Positions 46,002 through 56,577 of a stretch of 64,000 nt of DNA are shown one piece after another. The first letter of the stretch is position 1; each line of letters begins with the position of its first letter. The DNA lies in assembly GCF_000701265.1 (NCBI RefSeq), contig NZ_KL370759.1, forward strand, positions 580,255-644,254, given 5' to 3'. A model generated the notes under the pieces. The model searched no databases and was not told the origin of the DNA. It was given only the letters and a program-made list of their open reading frames with translations. The translations under genes and the position numbers were made by a program. Source of the stretch: Legionella wadsworthii DSM 21896 = ATCC 33877 (GTDB lineage: Bacteria; Pseudomonadota; Gammaproteobacteria; Legionellales; Legionellaceae).

Positions 46002-47327
46002 TTAAAGCCTTTCAAAAATTGTTCTCGTATTGAACCCAAACAACCGCTCATGCATTCGATAGGCATACTCATCTGTCATATTGGCAAGATAATCACAGAC
46101 AACCCGATAAGCAGTAGTTTCATCCTGTGCTTCTTTAAACAAAATTCGATTTTTGTTATCTAATAAACTTCCAGGGTTGGAGCTAATTGCATCAAATAAT
46201 CGGAGCACGACTGTTTGACCTCCATATTCAAAAGTACGTGCTTCTTGAGAGTCAATGACATTTTTATAGATACATTGTTTCAGATAATTCAAAAGCGCAT
46301 CGGCTTCCGGGATAAGTGTTAAATTATATTTGAATAAATTATTCTCAAAATTTTCATGAGTAATAACTATTTGGGTTGAGGTAATAAAGTAATTGACCAT
46401 CTCCCCTATTGTTTGCTTTCTTGAATAATGATCCGCAGAAAAAAGAGTGTCAATGATATGATTTTGTCGGTTAGTTAAAGCAGTGTTGTTTAATATTTTT
46501 CGAAATTCGGATGTATCTAGATGATCCGGGTTGATAAGGCGCAAATGGATAGCATCCTCAAGATCATGAACCCCATAAGCGATGTCATCTGCGATGTCCA
46601 TAATGGAGCAATCGAAACTATGGTAAGCTGATTTTCCTGATTTAGTTCCTTGTGGCGCTTGCGATAGGGATTGAAATAATTCTTTATCACGGTCGCAAAA
46701 AGGAGCGAGCAACCAATCAATCTCAGGTTGTTCACAATCAAAATAGGCTTTTGGGGGCAACCAGTCATTAATTTTAATGGTTTTATGGATGGATTCATGA
46801 ACTGGAGGTTGTTTTGGTGCAACCACGGTAGAACGTTTGACGGGATACTTTAACACGCCAAGGAGAGCACGACGAGTTAAATCCAGCCCATAGGGGCCAT
46901 AGCTGCTTTCAACTTTTGTGAGTAGGCGTAATGTTTGTCCATTGGCCTCAAAACCTCCATAGTGACGCATCATGTAATTTAATGCGACTTCCCCCCCATG
47001 ACCAAAAGGGGGGTGCCCAATATCGTGGAGTAAGCAGATGACTGAAATTAAGTCATCGTTAGGCAATAATCCAGAAAAGACAATATGTTTTTCCTCATTC
47101 ATTAAGAGATTATGGACAATACTGCGCCCAATAGAATCCACTTCCAGGGAATGTGTCAGGCGTGTCCGATGGAAATCTCCTTCATCAGTTCCCAAAATTT
47201 GTGTTTTACGTTGTAACCGCCTAAACGCTGGACAGTGAATTACTCGTGTCCGATCTCGTTCATAAGGGTTTCGATGATCCAGGTTTCCTCTTTGATTGGT
47301 TTGTCCAGAACGTCGATGAGTCCACAT
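46002..47327 (-). CDS. dgt: Deoxyguanosinetriphosphate triphosphohydrolase (dGTPase-like)
   Basis: 441 residues. The HD domain is clear: RTRLTHSLEVDSIGRSIVHN, then CLLHDIGHPPFGHGGEVALN with the metal-binding His-Asp, and DIADDIAYGVHDLEDAI further on. The N-terminal NPYERDRTRVIHCPAFRRLQ and KTQILGTDEGDFHRTR are family signatures. It cleaves dGTP, or dNTPs more generally, to the nucleoside and triphosphate. The length fits the type 2 bacterial group. It is transcribed alone. Confidence 0.93.
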   Translation of the reverse strand: MWTHRRSGQTNQRGNLDHRNPYERDRTRVIHCPAFRRLQRKTQILGTDEGDFHRTRLTHSLEVDSIGRSIVHNLLMNEEKHIVFSGLLPNDDLISVICLLHDIGHPPFGHGGEVALNYMMRHYGGFEANGQTLRLLTKVESSYGPYGLDLTRRALLGVLKYPVKRSTVVAPKQPPVHESIHKTIKINDWLPPKAYFDCEQPEIDWLLAPFCDRDKELFQSLSQAPQGTKSGKSAYHSFDCSIMDIADDIAYGVHDLEDAIHLRLINPDHLDTSEFRKILNNTALTNRQNHIIDTLFSADHYSRKQTIGEMVNYFITSTQIVITHENFENNLFKYNLTLIPEADALLNYLKQCIYKNVIDSQEARTFEYGGQTVVLRLFDAISSNPGSLLDNKNRILFKEAQDETTAYRVVCDYLANMTDEYAYRMHERLFGFNTRTIFERL

Positions 47328-47471
47328 AAGATTTTTGCCGAAGATAAAAAAAACAATTACTGTAAGGCATTATTTATTTCTTAACAACACAATTCCCTAA
47401 AGTTTTTTTAAAACAGGTAGATATAGTAGACAAGAAGAATCAAAAAAAGAACCATTAATAGGGGAGTTATA

Positions 47472-48008
47472 ATGAATAATAATAAAATCAATTTATCGCT
47501 TGTGGTTCTGTGTGCATTGACATTGTCTTCCTGTAATACAGACAGCGAATACATTAATTATCCAACTTATTCCTACTCAAGTATAAACCAACCTTATAAC
47601 ATTAATAGTTATAATATGGTGAGCACTGACTATAAATATAATTCTGATTATCAATATCGTGAAAAACAGGAAGTAAGAGTTCCTGATTCTTATTATGTGG
47701 GTGAGTATCACTCACCTGTTTCTTTTAAGGATAGGGATCAAACTTGGGTCAATAGCCAAAACCCGCAAGGTTATACGATAGAGCTCACGGAAGGAGAGCG
47801 GGCATCACAAGTCGCTCAAGTTCTTTACAAAGCGCCAAAAAATGATCGAATGGCCCAGGTAAAATATGATCGGGATGGTAAAACGCGCTATAAAGGTGTG
47901 TATGGTACCTACAAATCAGCAGAAGAAGCACAAAAAGCGTTAAACTCTTTACCAGCTGAAATAAAAGGTGGTGCTTCGGTGATTAATTGGAGCAGTGTGC
48001 AGCAATAG
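47472..48008 (+). CDS. Lipoprotein with SPOR-like C-terminal domain
   Basis: 178 residues. The signal peptide ends in the lipobox LSSC, so the protein would be lipid-anchored in the envelope. A Tyr/Asn/Ser-rich linker (about 25-90) follows. The C-terminal ~70 residues (VAQVLYKAPKNDRMAQVKYD, GVYGTYKSAEEAQKALNSL) have the strand-helix pattern of SPOR domains, which bind septal peptidoglycan. This assignment is by pattern only. GGGAG lies six bases before the ATG. It stands alone between convergent and divergent neighbours. Confidence 0.8.
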   Translation: MNNNKINLSLVVLCALTLSSCNTDSEYINYPTYSYSSINQPYNINSYNMVSTDYKYNSDYQYREKQEVRVPDSYYVGEYHSPVSFKDRDQTWVNSQNPQGYTIELTEGERASQVAQVLYKAPKNDRMAQVKYDRDGKTRYKGVYGTYKSAEEAQKALNSLPAEIKGGASVINWSSVQQ

Positions 48009-48053
48009 ATTAATCCCGCCACAAAGTTTTGGGTTGTAAAATCAGCAAGGATT

Positions 48054-48539
48054 CTATGCTGTTTTAGAAGCAGAACTGATTAAAATCATTAAACGCGTCA
48101 CTCCTGGAGTTTTCGAGCGATCTGCTTCAAACTGTTTGACCGTGATGGCATATTGTTGATTTATTTTTTCGAGCCAGATGATGAATTGATTAAAAGCCAC
48201 TGCGTCGAATGTAAGTTGGATATCTCCCGGGCCTGTTTGTTGTAATTGGTAAGGAAACTTCAGGGTGGGTTCATTTTTAAGCTGAGTAGCAAGTGTAGTT
48301 AGAAGCTGGCTATTATTTACCATTTTCTTCTGTTTTTGTTTCAAATGGCTTTGTTGTCTAATTTTTTGCATCCATTCCAATGTAGTTGCTTTTTCTGTAA
48401 GCTGTGATGATTTTTGATTTACCTGCTGACTGAGTGGGCTATATAAAAACAAATAATAAATATAAAGAAAAAGGCACAGGATTGCCCCTATGACCATCCA
48501 CTTTTCCCTTTCATTTAATGTACTTAAATAGGCTTTCAC
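48054..48539 (-). CDS. gspM: Type II secretion protein GspM (LspM)
   Basis: 161 residues. A short cytoplasmic start (NEREKWMV) leads into one membrane helix (IGAILCLFLYIYYLFLYSPL), a coiled region and a ferredoxin-like periplasmic domain with FNQFIIWLEKINQQYAITVK. It binds GspL in the inner-membrane platform of the type II secretion system. The ATG overlaps the gspL stop by four bases. The rest of the gsp genes are not here, in line with the scattered lsp loci of Legionella. Confidence 0.92.
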   Translation of the reverse strand: MKAYLSTLNEREKWMVIGAILCLFLYIYYLFLYSPLSQQVNQKSSQLTEKATTLEWMQKIRQQSHLKQKQKKMVNNSQLLTTLATQLKNEPTLKFPYQLQQTGPGDIQLTFDAVAFNQFIIWLEKINQQYAITVKQFEADRSKTPGVTRLMILISSASKTA

Positions 48540-49678
48540 ATTAACTCCAAGGTTGCAACCACTTGTTGTTCACGAGTTGATGCTTGAGTTTGTTTTACTT
48601 TCAATTGTAATTTTTTTAATGCATTCTCCAATTCCTCCAGACTGGCGAAATCGGTACTAACCAAGGTCACAGATAGTATTTGGTTTTGGTAGCGTAACTG
48701 TTCGAGAGAATTATGATCATCACTTTTCATCACTTTTGCAAACTGGTTAAGTAAATACCAAAAGCGATTTTGTTCTTCAACATTATTATTTTTTAATAGT
48801 TGGCTAATACGAAATTTAGGACTAATTACTTGTTTGGCATCGGGAAAAAACTCATGGTAAATCACTGCAATTTGCTCATCTATTTTATGGGTTTGCTGGT
48901 TTAAAAAATGTAGCTTGATTCCATTGACCACAAGAAGAGAAACCAACCAAAAACAAAAAAGAGCAGCAACTATTTGATAACCTTTTTTTATAAAATCTGT
49001 TTTATTCCCATGTTGCATGTCTCCTTGACACAAATTCATTAATTTTGATTTGAGTATTCTTTGAGCAATCCATGTAAAGGAAGTATCTTCACTTTTGGAC
49101 AGTGAGGAATCAATCAATATGTCGCTGTCGGCAAAGAGTAAAGGCTGGTATTGGGGGTGGTTTTTTAAATAAATATTAGCTAACTCACCAGATAAAGCGC
49201 CTTTAAAATCTTCTGTATTAACGAGTAAGGTAGATTGATTGATACATAATTCCTGAGGCTCCAATGCAAACCAATCTACAGTTATTCCTGAAAATTCTAT
49301 ACCTTGCTCATTCAAAAACAGCATCAGATATCGCAATCTTTGCTTGCTTATCACAGTGATTAAATATTGGTTGTTTTGATACCTTGTTTTATCAAAAGCA
49401 AAATGGAGTTCCTCAACAGACTGCGCTAACTTATCTTCTAAAGCATAGGGTATTGCTGTTCTTGCCTTTCGCTCCGGAAGCCACGAAAATTCCAAGTTTA
49501 GAATACTAACATGTTCGGCCGTTTCTATGACTAAGGATTTGCTATCAATTTGTAACGATTTAATTTCAGCAAAAGTGCGCTGGGCAGGTGAAGCAATTAA
49601 TGTTCCATCAGCATCCAATTTAAGGCAGAAACATCCTGTTTCATTTAGATGTTTAGAAAAAAGAAAAAGGGTATCCAT
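48536..49678 (-). CDS. gspL: Type II secretion protein GspL (LspL)
   Basis: 380 residues. An actin-like cytoplasmic domain (1-235; FSWLPERKARTAIPYALEDK is typical) precedes one membrane helix (VAALFCFWLVSLLVVNGIKL) and a periplasmic ferredoxin-like domain with LEQLRYQNQILSVTLVSTDF. GspL recruits the GspE ATPase to the inner membrane and pairs with GspM. The coding region abuts mltB two bases upstream and overlaps gspM downstream, so mltB-gspL-gspM form one transcription unit. Confidence 0.93.
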   Translation of the reverse strand: MDTLFLFSKHLNETGCFCLKLDADGTLIASPAQRTFAEIKSLQIDSKSLVIETAEHVSILNLEFSWLPERKARTAIPYALEDKLAQSVEELHFAFDKTRYQNNQYLITVISKQRLRYLMLFLNEQGIEFSGITVDWFALEPQELCINQSTLLVNTEDFKGALSGELANIYLKNHPQYQPLLFADSDILIDSSLSKSEDTSFTWIAQRILKSKLMNLCQGDMQHGNKTDFIKKGYQIVAALFCFWLVSLLVVNGIKLHFLNQQTHKIDEQIAVIYHEFFPDAKQVISPKFRISQLLKNNNVEEQNRFWYLLNQFAKVMKSDDHNSLEQLRYQNQILSVTLVSTDFASLEELENALKKLQLKVKQTQASTREQQVVATLELM

Positions 49679-49680
49679 TC

Positions 49681-50703
49681 CTAAACAAAAGCTCTATGTT
49701 TTTTGAGATTCATTGCTGTCCATTGTTGTTTTAATTGTTGAGCCAGTAAATAGACTACAAGCGCATACTGAGGGCTTGAATTGTACCGAGTGATAACAAA
49801 GAAGTTGGGATAAGCTATCCAATATTCATTACCTTTGGCAGTAACCAATTCAATTAATCCAGCTCGAGAAGGATGATTGTGCGCTGCAGTGACTGGTTTC
49901 ACTCCATGCGATACTAACTGTGAGTAATAATAATTAGCCCTCTTGGGATTGACTTGTATTTCCTTGTAACGCGAACCTACCAACTTAGCATACTGAGCAA
50001 CCCCATCATTGGATTTCCAGCCATGCTTATGAAAATAATTAGCAATACTTCCTATAGAATCCGCATTGTTGGATACCAGATCACGCGAACCCTTATTTGT
50101 AAAATCAACAGCAAAGTTTCGATAACTACTCGGCATGAATTGAGGTTGACCAATTGCACCTGCATAGGAGCCTTTATATTGAGTTGCAGGTACTTTATGC
50201 TCACGGCAAAGAAGGAGGTATTCTTTTAATTCTTTAGTAAAATAGGGCGCTCTTTTAGGATAATCGAAGGCCAAAGTAGCTAAAGCATCAAGGACGCGGT
50301 ATTCACCTTGGCGTTCTCCGTACAAAGTTTCTACACCTAAAATGGCAATAATAATTTCTGGAGGGACACCGTATTTTTTTTGTGCTTTTTCTAAGGCTGT
50401 TCTATTAGCCATCCAATAGTCAATCCCGCCTTTTAAACGTTTGGGAGTTAGGAAGATGTCTCTATAAACATCCCAATTTTTCTTTTCATAAGGCTTCTCC
50501 ATAGACTCAATGATAGCGGGTTGAATCACTACTTGATTCATGATGGCTGTAAGTTCATTGGCATTGAAATGATGTTCTTTGACCATACTTTTGATAAAAA
50601 GTTGCACATCTTTTCTTTGAGTGAAGGAAGTATTGGCAAAAGTGGAGAATGAAAGAATGAGTAATATCAATGTCATAAAACTCAAACTTAGTATTCGTCG
50701 CAT
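49681..50703 (-). CDS. mltB: Lytic murein transglycosylase B
   Basis: 340 residues with an N-terminal signal sequence (SFMTLILLILSFSTFAN) and no lipobox Cys, so soluble periplasmic rather than lipid-anchored. Catalytic Glu in IIAILGVETLYGERQGEYRV; YAGAIGQPQFMPSSYRNFAVDF and DSIGSIANYFHKHGW complete the MltB signature. It cleaves the peptidoglycan glycan strand to form anhydromuramic ends. Its position just upstream of gspLM suggests it may open the wall for the secretion machinery; this is inference. Confidence 0.93.
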   Translation of the reverse strand: MRRILSLSFMTLILLILSFSTFANTSFTQRKDVQLFIKSMVKEHHFNANELTAIMNQVVIQPAIIESMEKPYEKKNWDVYRDIFLTPKRLKGGIDYWMANRTALEKAQKKYGVPPEIIIAILGVETLYGERQGEYRVLDALATLAFDYPKRAPYFTKELKEYLLLCREHKVPATQYKGSYAGAIGQPQFMPSSYRNFAVDFTNKGSRDLVSNNADSIGSIANYFHKHGWKSNDGVAQYAKLVGSRYKEIQVNPKRANYYYSQLVSHGVKPVTAAHNHPSRAGLIELVTAKGNEYWIAYPNFFVITRYNSSPQYALVVYLLAQQLKQQWTAMNLKKHRAFV

Positions 50704-50825
50704 GGTGTATCCTAATTTAAGATAACAGGAAATGTTAAATTTTATTAAAAATGCTGTGTATTAGCAAATACTTTAAGGCGAAGCATATTTAAGCTAGAAT
50801 GCGCTATTTCCATATAAGGGTACAT

Positions 50826-52634
50826 GTGTTGAGTGATTTAAAGCGAATTCGTAATTTTTCAATTATTGCCCATATTGACCATGGTAAATCAACCTTGGCT
50901 GATCGATTTATTCAAGTTTGTGGCGGTTTAACGGAACGCGAAATGAGTGCCCAGGTACTTGACTCTATGGATATAGAGAGAGAACGAGGCATCACCATTA
51001 AGGCACAATGTGTGTCGTTAAATTATACTGCAAAAGATGGCAATTCTTATTTATTAAATTTCATTGATACACCGGGCCATGTAGATTTTAGCTATGAGGT
51101 CTCTCGCTCTTTGGCAGCATGCGAAGGGGCTATTCTAGTCGTTGATGCGGCTCAAGGTGTCGAAGCACAAACGGTTGCAGTTTGTTATACGGCCATTGAT
51201 CAATCTTTGTCTGTTTTACCCGTATTGAATAAAATAGATTTACCACAAGCCGAACCCGATAGGGTTATCTCGGAAATTGAGGACATCATCGGGCTTGATG
51301 CCCATGATGCAATTCGAGTCAGCGCCAAAAGCGGCTTAGGCGTAGAAGATGTACTTGAGGCTTTAGTAAATCATATCCCTCCTCCAGAAGGAGACATCAA
51401 CGGTCCATTGCAAGCGCTCATCATTGATTCCTGGTTTGATAGTTATCTTGGTGTTGTATCCCTGGTGCGTATTGTGAATGGCTCAATACGTAAGGGAGAT
51501 AAGATGAGGGTAATGTCAACAGGTCGATCCTATGAAGTCGATCAAGTAGGGATATTTACACCGAAGCGTACGAAACTCGATGCATTAAATGCCGGAGAAG
51601 TAGGTTATTTAGTTGCAGGAATTAAAGAAATTCAAGGTGCTCCAGTAGGAGATACACTCACTTTGGAAAAATATCCTGCAGATAAACCGCTTCCTGGATT
51701 CCAACGAGTGAAGCCCCAGGTTTATGCCGGTTTATTTCCAGTGAGTGCTGATGACTTCGAGGCATTTCGTGAGGCTTTGGCCAAATTAAGTCTTAATGAT
51801 GCTTCCTTGTTCTACGAACCAGAGTCTTCAGAAGCCTTAGGCTTTGGTTTTCGATGTGGCTTTTTAGGTATGCTGCATATGGAAATCGTACAAGAGCGTT
51901 TAGAAAGAGAATATAATCTTGATTTGATTTCTACAGCACCTACGGTGGTTTATCAAATTCTTACTCAAAAAGGTGAGACGCTGCTCATTGATAATCCCTC
52001 TCATTTACCTCCTCTGCCACAAATAAAAGAAATGTATGAGCCTATTGTGAGGGCAAACATATTAGTGCCTCAGGATTATCTGGGTTCGGTGATTAGTTTA
52101 TGTATCGAGCGGCGCGGAGTTCAGGTTAATATGACCTACAGTGGCCGCCAAGTTTCTGTGACCTATGATATTCCAATGAGCGAAGTGGTCTCTGACTTTT
52201 TTGATCGATTAAAATCCATAAGCCGTGGTTATGCTTCCCTTGATTATAATTTTTTACGTTTTCAAGAAGCCGATTTAGTGAAGATGGATATTTTAATCAA
52301 CAGTGAACGAGTGGATGCCCTCTCCGTAATTGTGCACCGTGCATCATCCCATAGCCGTGGTAAATTGATTGCCGAAAAAATGCGAGATTTAATTCCACGA
52401 CAAATGTTTGATGTTGCCATCCAGGCAGCATTGGGAAGCCATATTATCGCGCGGCAAACAGTAAAAGCCTTGCGTAAAAATGTTACGGCTAAATGCTATG
52501 GCGGAGATATTACCCGAAAACGGAAGCTATTGGAAAAACAAAAAGCGGGTAAGAAACGCATGAAGCAAGTAGGGCATGTGGAAATTCCACAAGAAGCTTT
52601 TATGGCTGTTTTCCAAACAGATAAAAAGAAATAG
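50826..52634 (+). CDS. lepA: Elongation factor 4 (LepA)
   Basis: 602 residues from the GTG at 50826 (AAGGG upstream); a TTG directly after and an ATG nine codons before are alternatives. G1 [15 protein letters not shown]2 RGITIKAQ, G3 DTPGHVDF, G4 NKIDLP. LepA-specific C-terminal domain with [20 protein letters not shown] and [19 protein letters not shown]. This ribosomal GTPase acts on stalled or mispositioned ribosomes. First gene of lepA-lepB-DUF4845-rnc. Confidence 0.97.
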   Translation: MLSDLKRIRNFSIIAHIDHGKSTLADRFIQVCGGLTEREMSAQVLDSMDIERERGITIKAQCVSLNYTAKDGNSYLLNFIDTPGHVDFSYEVSRSLAACEGAILVVDAAQGVEAQTVAVCYTAIDQSLSVLPVLNKIDLPQAEPDRVISEIEDIIGLDAHDAIRVSAKSGLGVEDVLEALVNHIPPPEGDINGPLQALIIDSWFDSYLGVVSLVRIVNGSIRKGDKMRVMSTGRSYEVDQVGIFTPKRTKLDALNAGEVGYLVAGIKEIQGAPVGDTLTLEKYPADKPLPGFQRVKPQVYAGLFPVSADDFEAFREALAKLSLNDASLFYEPESSEALGFGFRCGFLGMLHMEIVQERLEREYNLDLISTAPTVVYQILTQKGETLLIDNPSHLPPLPQIKEMYEPIVRANILVPQDYLGSVISLCIERRGVQVNMTYSGRQVSVTYDIPMSEVVSDFFDRLKSISRGYASLDYNFLRFQEADLVKMDILINSERVDALSVIVHRASSHSRGKLIAEKMRDLIPRQMFDVAIQAALGSHIIARQTVKALRKNVTAKCYGGDITRKRKLLEKQKAGKKRMKQVGHVEIPQEAFMAVFQTDKKK

Positions 52635-52681
52635 CATGATGATGCTGTTGAAGAATGTAAGTTTAATTAGGATATAAATTT

Positions 52682-53437
52682 ATGAATTTCGCTTTAATTT
52701 TGGTTGTCCTTTCTCTTGTCAGTGGTTTTATATATCTATTAGATGCGCTCTTTTGGGCAAAAAAACGCACTGCAGATCAAAAGCCAAATCGGATAATTGA
52801 ATATTCGCGATCTTTTTTTCCTGTGTTTTTCATTGTTTTGATCCTGCGTTCTTTTCTTATTGAGCCTTTTCGAATTCCCTCTGGTTCGTTGGAACCTACC
52901 TTGCTTGTAGGGGATTTTGTGGCGGTTAACAAATTTATATACGGGCTGAGACTCCCGGTTTGGGAAAATAAAATCCTTTCTATTTCGGATCCTAAAACTG
53001 GAGATGTTGCTGTATTTCGTTGGCCTCCCGATCCCTCATATGATTACATTAAAAGAGTTATCGGTGTTCCAGGAGATAAAGTAAGTTATCATAATAAAGT
53101 ACTCACTATTAATGGGAAAGAAGCAAAACAAACTTTTCTTGAATACACAATTGATGAAAGTTCAGGTAAAGCTGTGTCTAAATATCAAGAGAATTTAAAT
53201 GGTACAATCCATAATATTTTCATTAGAACAGATATTCCAGCCGTTGACTTTGATATTGTAGTACCCGAAGGAAATTATTTCATGATGGGGGATAATCGTG
53301 ACGATAGCGCTGACAGTAGATTTTGGGGTTTTGTGCCGGAATCTTACTTACGGGGTAAGGCATTTTTGGTTTGGATGAGCTGGAATGGTAAGACAGATAA
53401 TGTACGATGGTCTAAAATAGGAAAATTGATTCCATAA
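52682..53437 (+). CDS. lepB: Signal peptidase I
   Basis: 251 residues. Two N-terminal membrane segments, then FRIPSGSLEPTLLVGDFVAV with the nucleophile Ser, YDYIKRVIGVPGDKV with the general-base Lys, and the box MGDNRDDSADSRFWGFVP. Glu replaces the usual Met after the catalytic Ser (SGSLEPT rather than SGSMxPT), as often in Legionella. It cleaves Sec and Tat signal peptides at the periplasmic face. 47 bases after lepA. Confidence 0.96.
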   Translation: MNFALILVVLSLVSGFIYLLDALFWAKKRTADQKPNRIIEYSRSFFPVFFIVLILRSFLIEPFRIPSGSLEPTLLVGDFVAVNKFIYGLRLPVWENKILSISDPKTGDVAVFRWPPDPSYDYIKRVIGVPGDKVSYHNKVLTINGKEAKQTFLEYTIDESSGKAVSKYQENLNGTIHNIFIRTDIPAVDFDIVVPEGNYFMMGDNRDDSADSRFWGFVPESYLRGKAFLVWMSWNGKTDNVRWSKIGKLIP

Positions 53438-53492
53438 GATTTAAACTTATCGACAGTCAATAGATGATTAGGGATTAATTAAGGACGGATAA

Positions 53493-53885
53493 ATGCACAA
53501 ACAAAAAGGAATGACTTTAATAGGGATGTTAATCACAGCAGTTGTGATAATTTTCGCAGCAACAGTTGTGATGCGCGTAATTCCAGTGTATTTACAGTAT
53601 TACTCTGTACTTAAATCGATAAAAGGCCTCAATTCGATGCCACCTTCGAATTTAACTGGTGATCCTGTGGCTGATGTTAATGCCTTAAAAGGAAATATAG
53701 ACAAGCGATTGTCTATAAATGGGGTAGATAGTTTAAAGGACAATCAATTAATGATTGAACCTTTGGGCAACAATAAATACAGAGTAAAATTACATTATCA
53801 GGTGACAAAACCTTTAATATCCAACATGAGTTTATTATTTGATTTTGAGCATACAGAAGAGGTAGTAGTCGGCAGTGAAAGTTAA
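53493..53885 (+). CDS. DUF4845 membrane-anchored protein
   Basis: 130 residues. The N-terminus KQKGMTLIGMLITAVVIIFA is one membrane helix with a pilin-like look but no prepilin Glu5 arrangement. The periplasmic part carries AAT..MRVIPVYLQYYSVLKSI and NNKYRVKLHYQV. The family is regularly found between lepB and rnc in gamma-proteobacteria; function unknown. Its end overlaps the rnc start by eleven bases. Confidence 0.9.
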   Translation: MHKQKGMTLIGMLITAVVIIFAATVVMRVIPVYLQYYSVLKSIKGLNSMPPSNLTGDPVADVNALKGNIDKRLSINGVDSLKDNQLMIEPLGNNKYRVKLHYQVTKPLISNMSLLFDFEHTEEVVVGSES

Positions 53886-54558
53886 CTTAGAAAGGTTATG
53901 TAGGCGGTTAAATTATCAATTCAATCGTATTGCTTATCTCAAGCAAGCATTAACCCATTGTAGTGTAGGTAGTGACAACTATGAACGTTTCGAATTTCTT
54001 GGTGATTCAATTTTAAGTTTCGTCATTGCCAATGAGCTTTTTCATAGGTTTCCTATGCAAAGTGAAGGACAATTAAGTCGCCTTCGTTCTTTTTTGGTTC
54101 GTGGAGAAATGTTAGTTGAGCTGGCTAAAGAAATTGATCTCGGTGACTTCCTTTTTCTAGGACAAGGGGAGCTTAAAAGTGGTGGGTTTCGTCGTGCTTC
54201 AATACTTTCTGATGCCATGGAAGCTGTTTTTGCAGCCATTTTTCTTGATGGTGGTCTCGAGCCTGCTAAAAAGGTAATTTTAGGCTTATATCAATCTAGA
54301 CTTGAAGATCCCCATTTAAATGATTGTCTCAAAGACGCAAAAACCCAATTACAAGAATTTTTGCAAGCGGAGAAAATTGCACTTCCCGAGTATGCTTTGA
54401 CCAAAGTTGAGGGAGATGAACACAACCAAATATTTTATATTACCTGTTCCGTTGATGGATCGATGCAAAAAACTTTTGGACAGGGTTCCAATCGCAGAAA
54501 AGCAGAACAATTAGCTGCGAAAGAAATGCTCGATCTTTTACGTTCAAATAAACACTGA
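53875..54558 (+). CDS. rnc: Ribonuclease III
   Basis: 227 residues from a GTG that overlaps the end of the DUF4845 gene. The signature YERFEFLGDSILSFVIANEL, the DAMEAVFAAIFLDGG motif and a C-terminal dsRNA-binding domain (DAKTQLQEFLQAEK; GQGSNRRKAEQLAAKEML) are complete. It processes rRNA precursors and double-stranded RNAs. Era is not next to it; the neighbour is a convergent ABC-F gene ten bases away. Confidence 0.96.
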   Translation: MKVNLERLCRRLNYQFNRIAYLKQALTHCSVGSDNYERFEFLGDSILSFVIANELFHRFPMQSEGQLSRLRSFLVRGEMLVELAKEIDLGDFLFLGQGELKSGGFRRASILSDAMEAVFAAIFLDGGLEPAKKVILGLYQSRLEDPHLNDCLKDAKTQLQEFLQAEKIALPEYALTKVEGDEHNQIFYITCSVDGSMQKTFGQGSNRRKAEQLAAKEMLDLLRSNKH

Positions 54559-54568
54559 TCAAATGGTT

Positions 54569-56422
54569 CTAAACTAAATCTTCTAAAGTACTACTAATCT
54601 CCAACCACTCTTCTTCAGCTTGGTGTAAAGAAGAATGTGAAGCTGTTCGTTGTTGGAGAAGTTGATTTAGGGTGTTTTGCTTTGTATTGTCCTCATAAAG
54701 ACTGCTATCACCCAATTGTTTGTCCAGCTTTGAAATATCGTTTTGATATTGCTCAATAAGCTGTTCTAGTTTTTTTAGGCGGTTTTGTAATGCTCTCTTT
54801 TCCTTATAATCCAGTGCAGATGAAGAGGGGGCTGCACTTTCTTTAACAATATTTTTTGTTTGTAACCAGGAATAATAATCATCCAAGTCTCCATCAAAAG
54901 CCTGAACTTTTTGCTGACAAACTAAATAAAAATTATCTGCGCTCGTTTTGAGCATATGCCGATCGTGAGATATCAAAATTAATGCACCTTCATAGCTTTG
55001 CAATGCCAGCTCAATTGCAGAGCGCATTCCAAGGTCCAAATGGTTTGTAGGCTCATCCAGTAAAAGCAGGTTTGGTTTAAGCCATACGAGTTTTGCTAGA
55101 GCCAAGCGTGCTTTTTCACCACCGGAAAAATGTGCGATCGGTTGAACGGCCATGTCACCACAAAAATTGAAGCCGCCTAAAAAATCACGAATGCTTTGCT
55201 CGCGAGTTTCTGGTGATAAAGCTTGTATAGTTTCTACAGGGTTTAAATGACAATCAAGCTGTTCTAGCTGATGCTGGGCATAATAACCAATTTTTAAATG
55301 AGCAGATCGATGAATCGTACCGTTTAATGTTGGCAAAGAGCCAGTTAAAGTTTTTATGAACGTGGATTTTCCTTCGCCATTTGGGCCTAAGAGTGCTATT
55401 CGATCGCCAGGATTAAGAGACAGATTAATCCGTTTTAAAATTGGTTTTTCAAAAAGATAACCTGCATCCACCATATTACATTGAATTAATGGATTTCCTG
55501 CTCTAGGGCAAGGAAAAAAACTAAAGGAAAAGGGCGAATCAGCTTGTGCTGCAGCAATAATTTCCATTCTTTCTATGGCCTTAAGACGACCCTGCGCCTG
55601 TTTCGCTTTAGTGGCTTTAGCCTTAAAACGATTTACAAAAGACATCATATGTGAAATTTTTGCCTGCTGTTTCTCATGCATGGCTTGTTGTAAAGCCAAT
55701 TGCTGCGCATGGGTTTTCTCAAAACAACTGTAATTCCCGCTATAAATACTTATATTTTGGTTTTCAATATGAAGAATATGGGTAACAAATGCATCTAAAA
55801 ACTCGCGGTCGTGGGATATAAGAATAATGGTGCTGGGACTCTGCTTTAAAAAACGCTCTAGCCAAAAAATAGCTTCCATATCCAAATGGTTTGTCGGTTC
55901 ATCCAATAAAAGCAAATCAGCCGGTTTCATCAAACAACGCGCTAAGCTTAACCGCATACGCCAACCTCCAGAGAAGCTATTTACTGGAGCTTGTTGCTGT
56001 TTCCCTTCAAAACCCAGCCCTGACATTATGGTCGCAGCCAGTGCTGGCTTACTGTATCCTCCGGTATGGCTTAATTCTTCATGACAGGCTAAAACTTCAG
56101 CGTCATTTCCTTTTACTTCCGCTTCATTCAGTCGCTGAAGGAGCGTCATATAGCTCTCATCGCCACCTAGAACAAAATCCAAGGCTTTTTCTTCACTTTC
56201 AGGTAATTGTTGAGACAGATGGCTAATCGAAAGCTGGGGATTAATTAGGAAGTCCCCTGTATCTGGAATTAATTTTCCGAGTAGAAAGTCGAATAATGTA
56301 GATTTACCGCAGCCATTATGACCGATAAGACCTATTTTTTGTTTTTCGTAGAGGGTGACACTCACCTTATTTAATAAAACTTTATTTCCACGGCTTAATG
56401 TAATTTGACGAAGAGTGAGCAT
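54569..56422 (-). CDS. ABC-F family ATPase, YheS-like
   Basis: 617 residues with two ABC domains and no membrane segments. Walker A: GHNGCGKSTLFDFLLG and GPNGEGKSTFIKTLTG. Signature: FSGGWRMRLSLARCLM and FSGGEKARLALAKLVW. Walker B: LLLLDEPTNHLDMEA and LLLLDEPTNHLDLGM. A Lys/Gln-rich linker (RFKAKATKAKQAQGRLKA) lies between the domains and a coiled coil at the end. ABC-F proteins act on the ribosome in translation. Confidence 0.93.
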   Translation of the reverse strand: MLTLRQITLSRGNKVLLNKVSVTLYEKQKIGLIGHNGCGKSTLFDFLLGKLIPDTGDFLINPQLSISHLSQQLPESEEKALDFVLGGDESYMTLLQRLNEAEVKGNDAEVLACHEELSHTGGYSKPALAATIMSGLGFEGKQQQAPVNSFSGGWRMRLSLARCLMKPADLLLLDEPTNHLDMEAIFWLERFLKQSPSTIILISHDREFLDAFVTHILHIENQNISIYSGNYSCFEKTHAQQLALQQAMHEKQQAKISHMMSFVNRFKAKATKAKQAQGRLKAIERMEIIAAAQADSPFSFSFFPCPRAGNPLIQCNMVDAGYLFEKPILKRINLSLNPGDRIALLGPNGEGKSTFIKTLTGSLPTLNGTIHRSAHLKIGYYAQHQLEQLDCHLNPVETIQALSPETREQSIRDFLGGFNFCGDMAVQPIAHFSGGEKARLALAKLVWLKPNLLLLDEPTNHLDLGMRSAIELALQSYEGALILISHDRHMLKTSADNFYLVCQQKVQAFDGDLDDYYSWLQTKNIVKESAAPSSSALDYKEKRALQNRLKKLEQLIEQYQNDISKLDKQLGDSSLYEDNTKQNTLNQLLQQRTASHSSLHQAEEEWLEISSTLEDLV

Positions 56423-56577
56423 AATAAATCTTATAAATTGATCTTGTTATGAAAAAATTAAATATTTTATCTTGTGTGCCGTCGAAGGGCATCCAAGAAA
56501 TTATCAGGTACGCTTATACCAGGATTTCACATGCCTGACCAAAGGATTGCAACGACTTAATTCTACCACAAATCTGT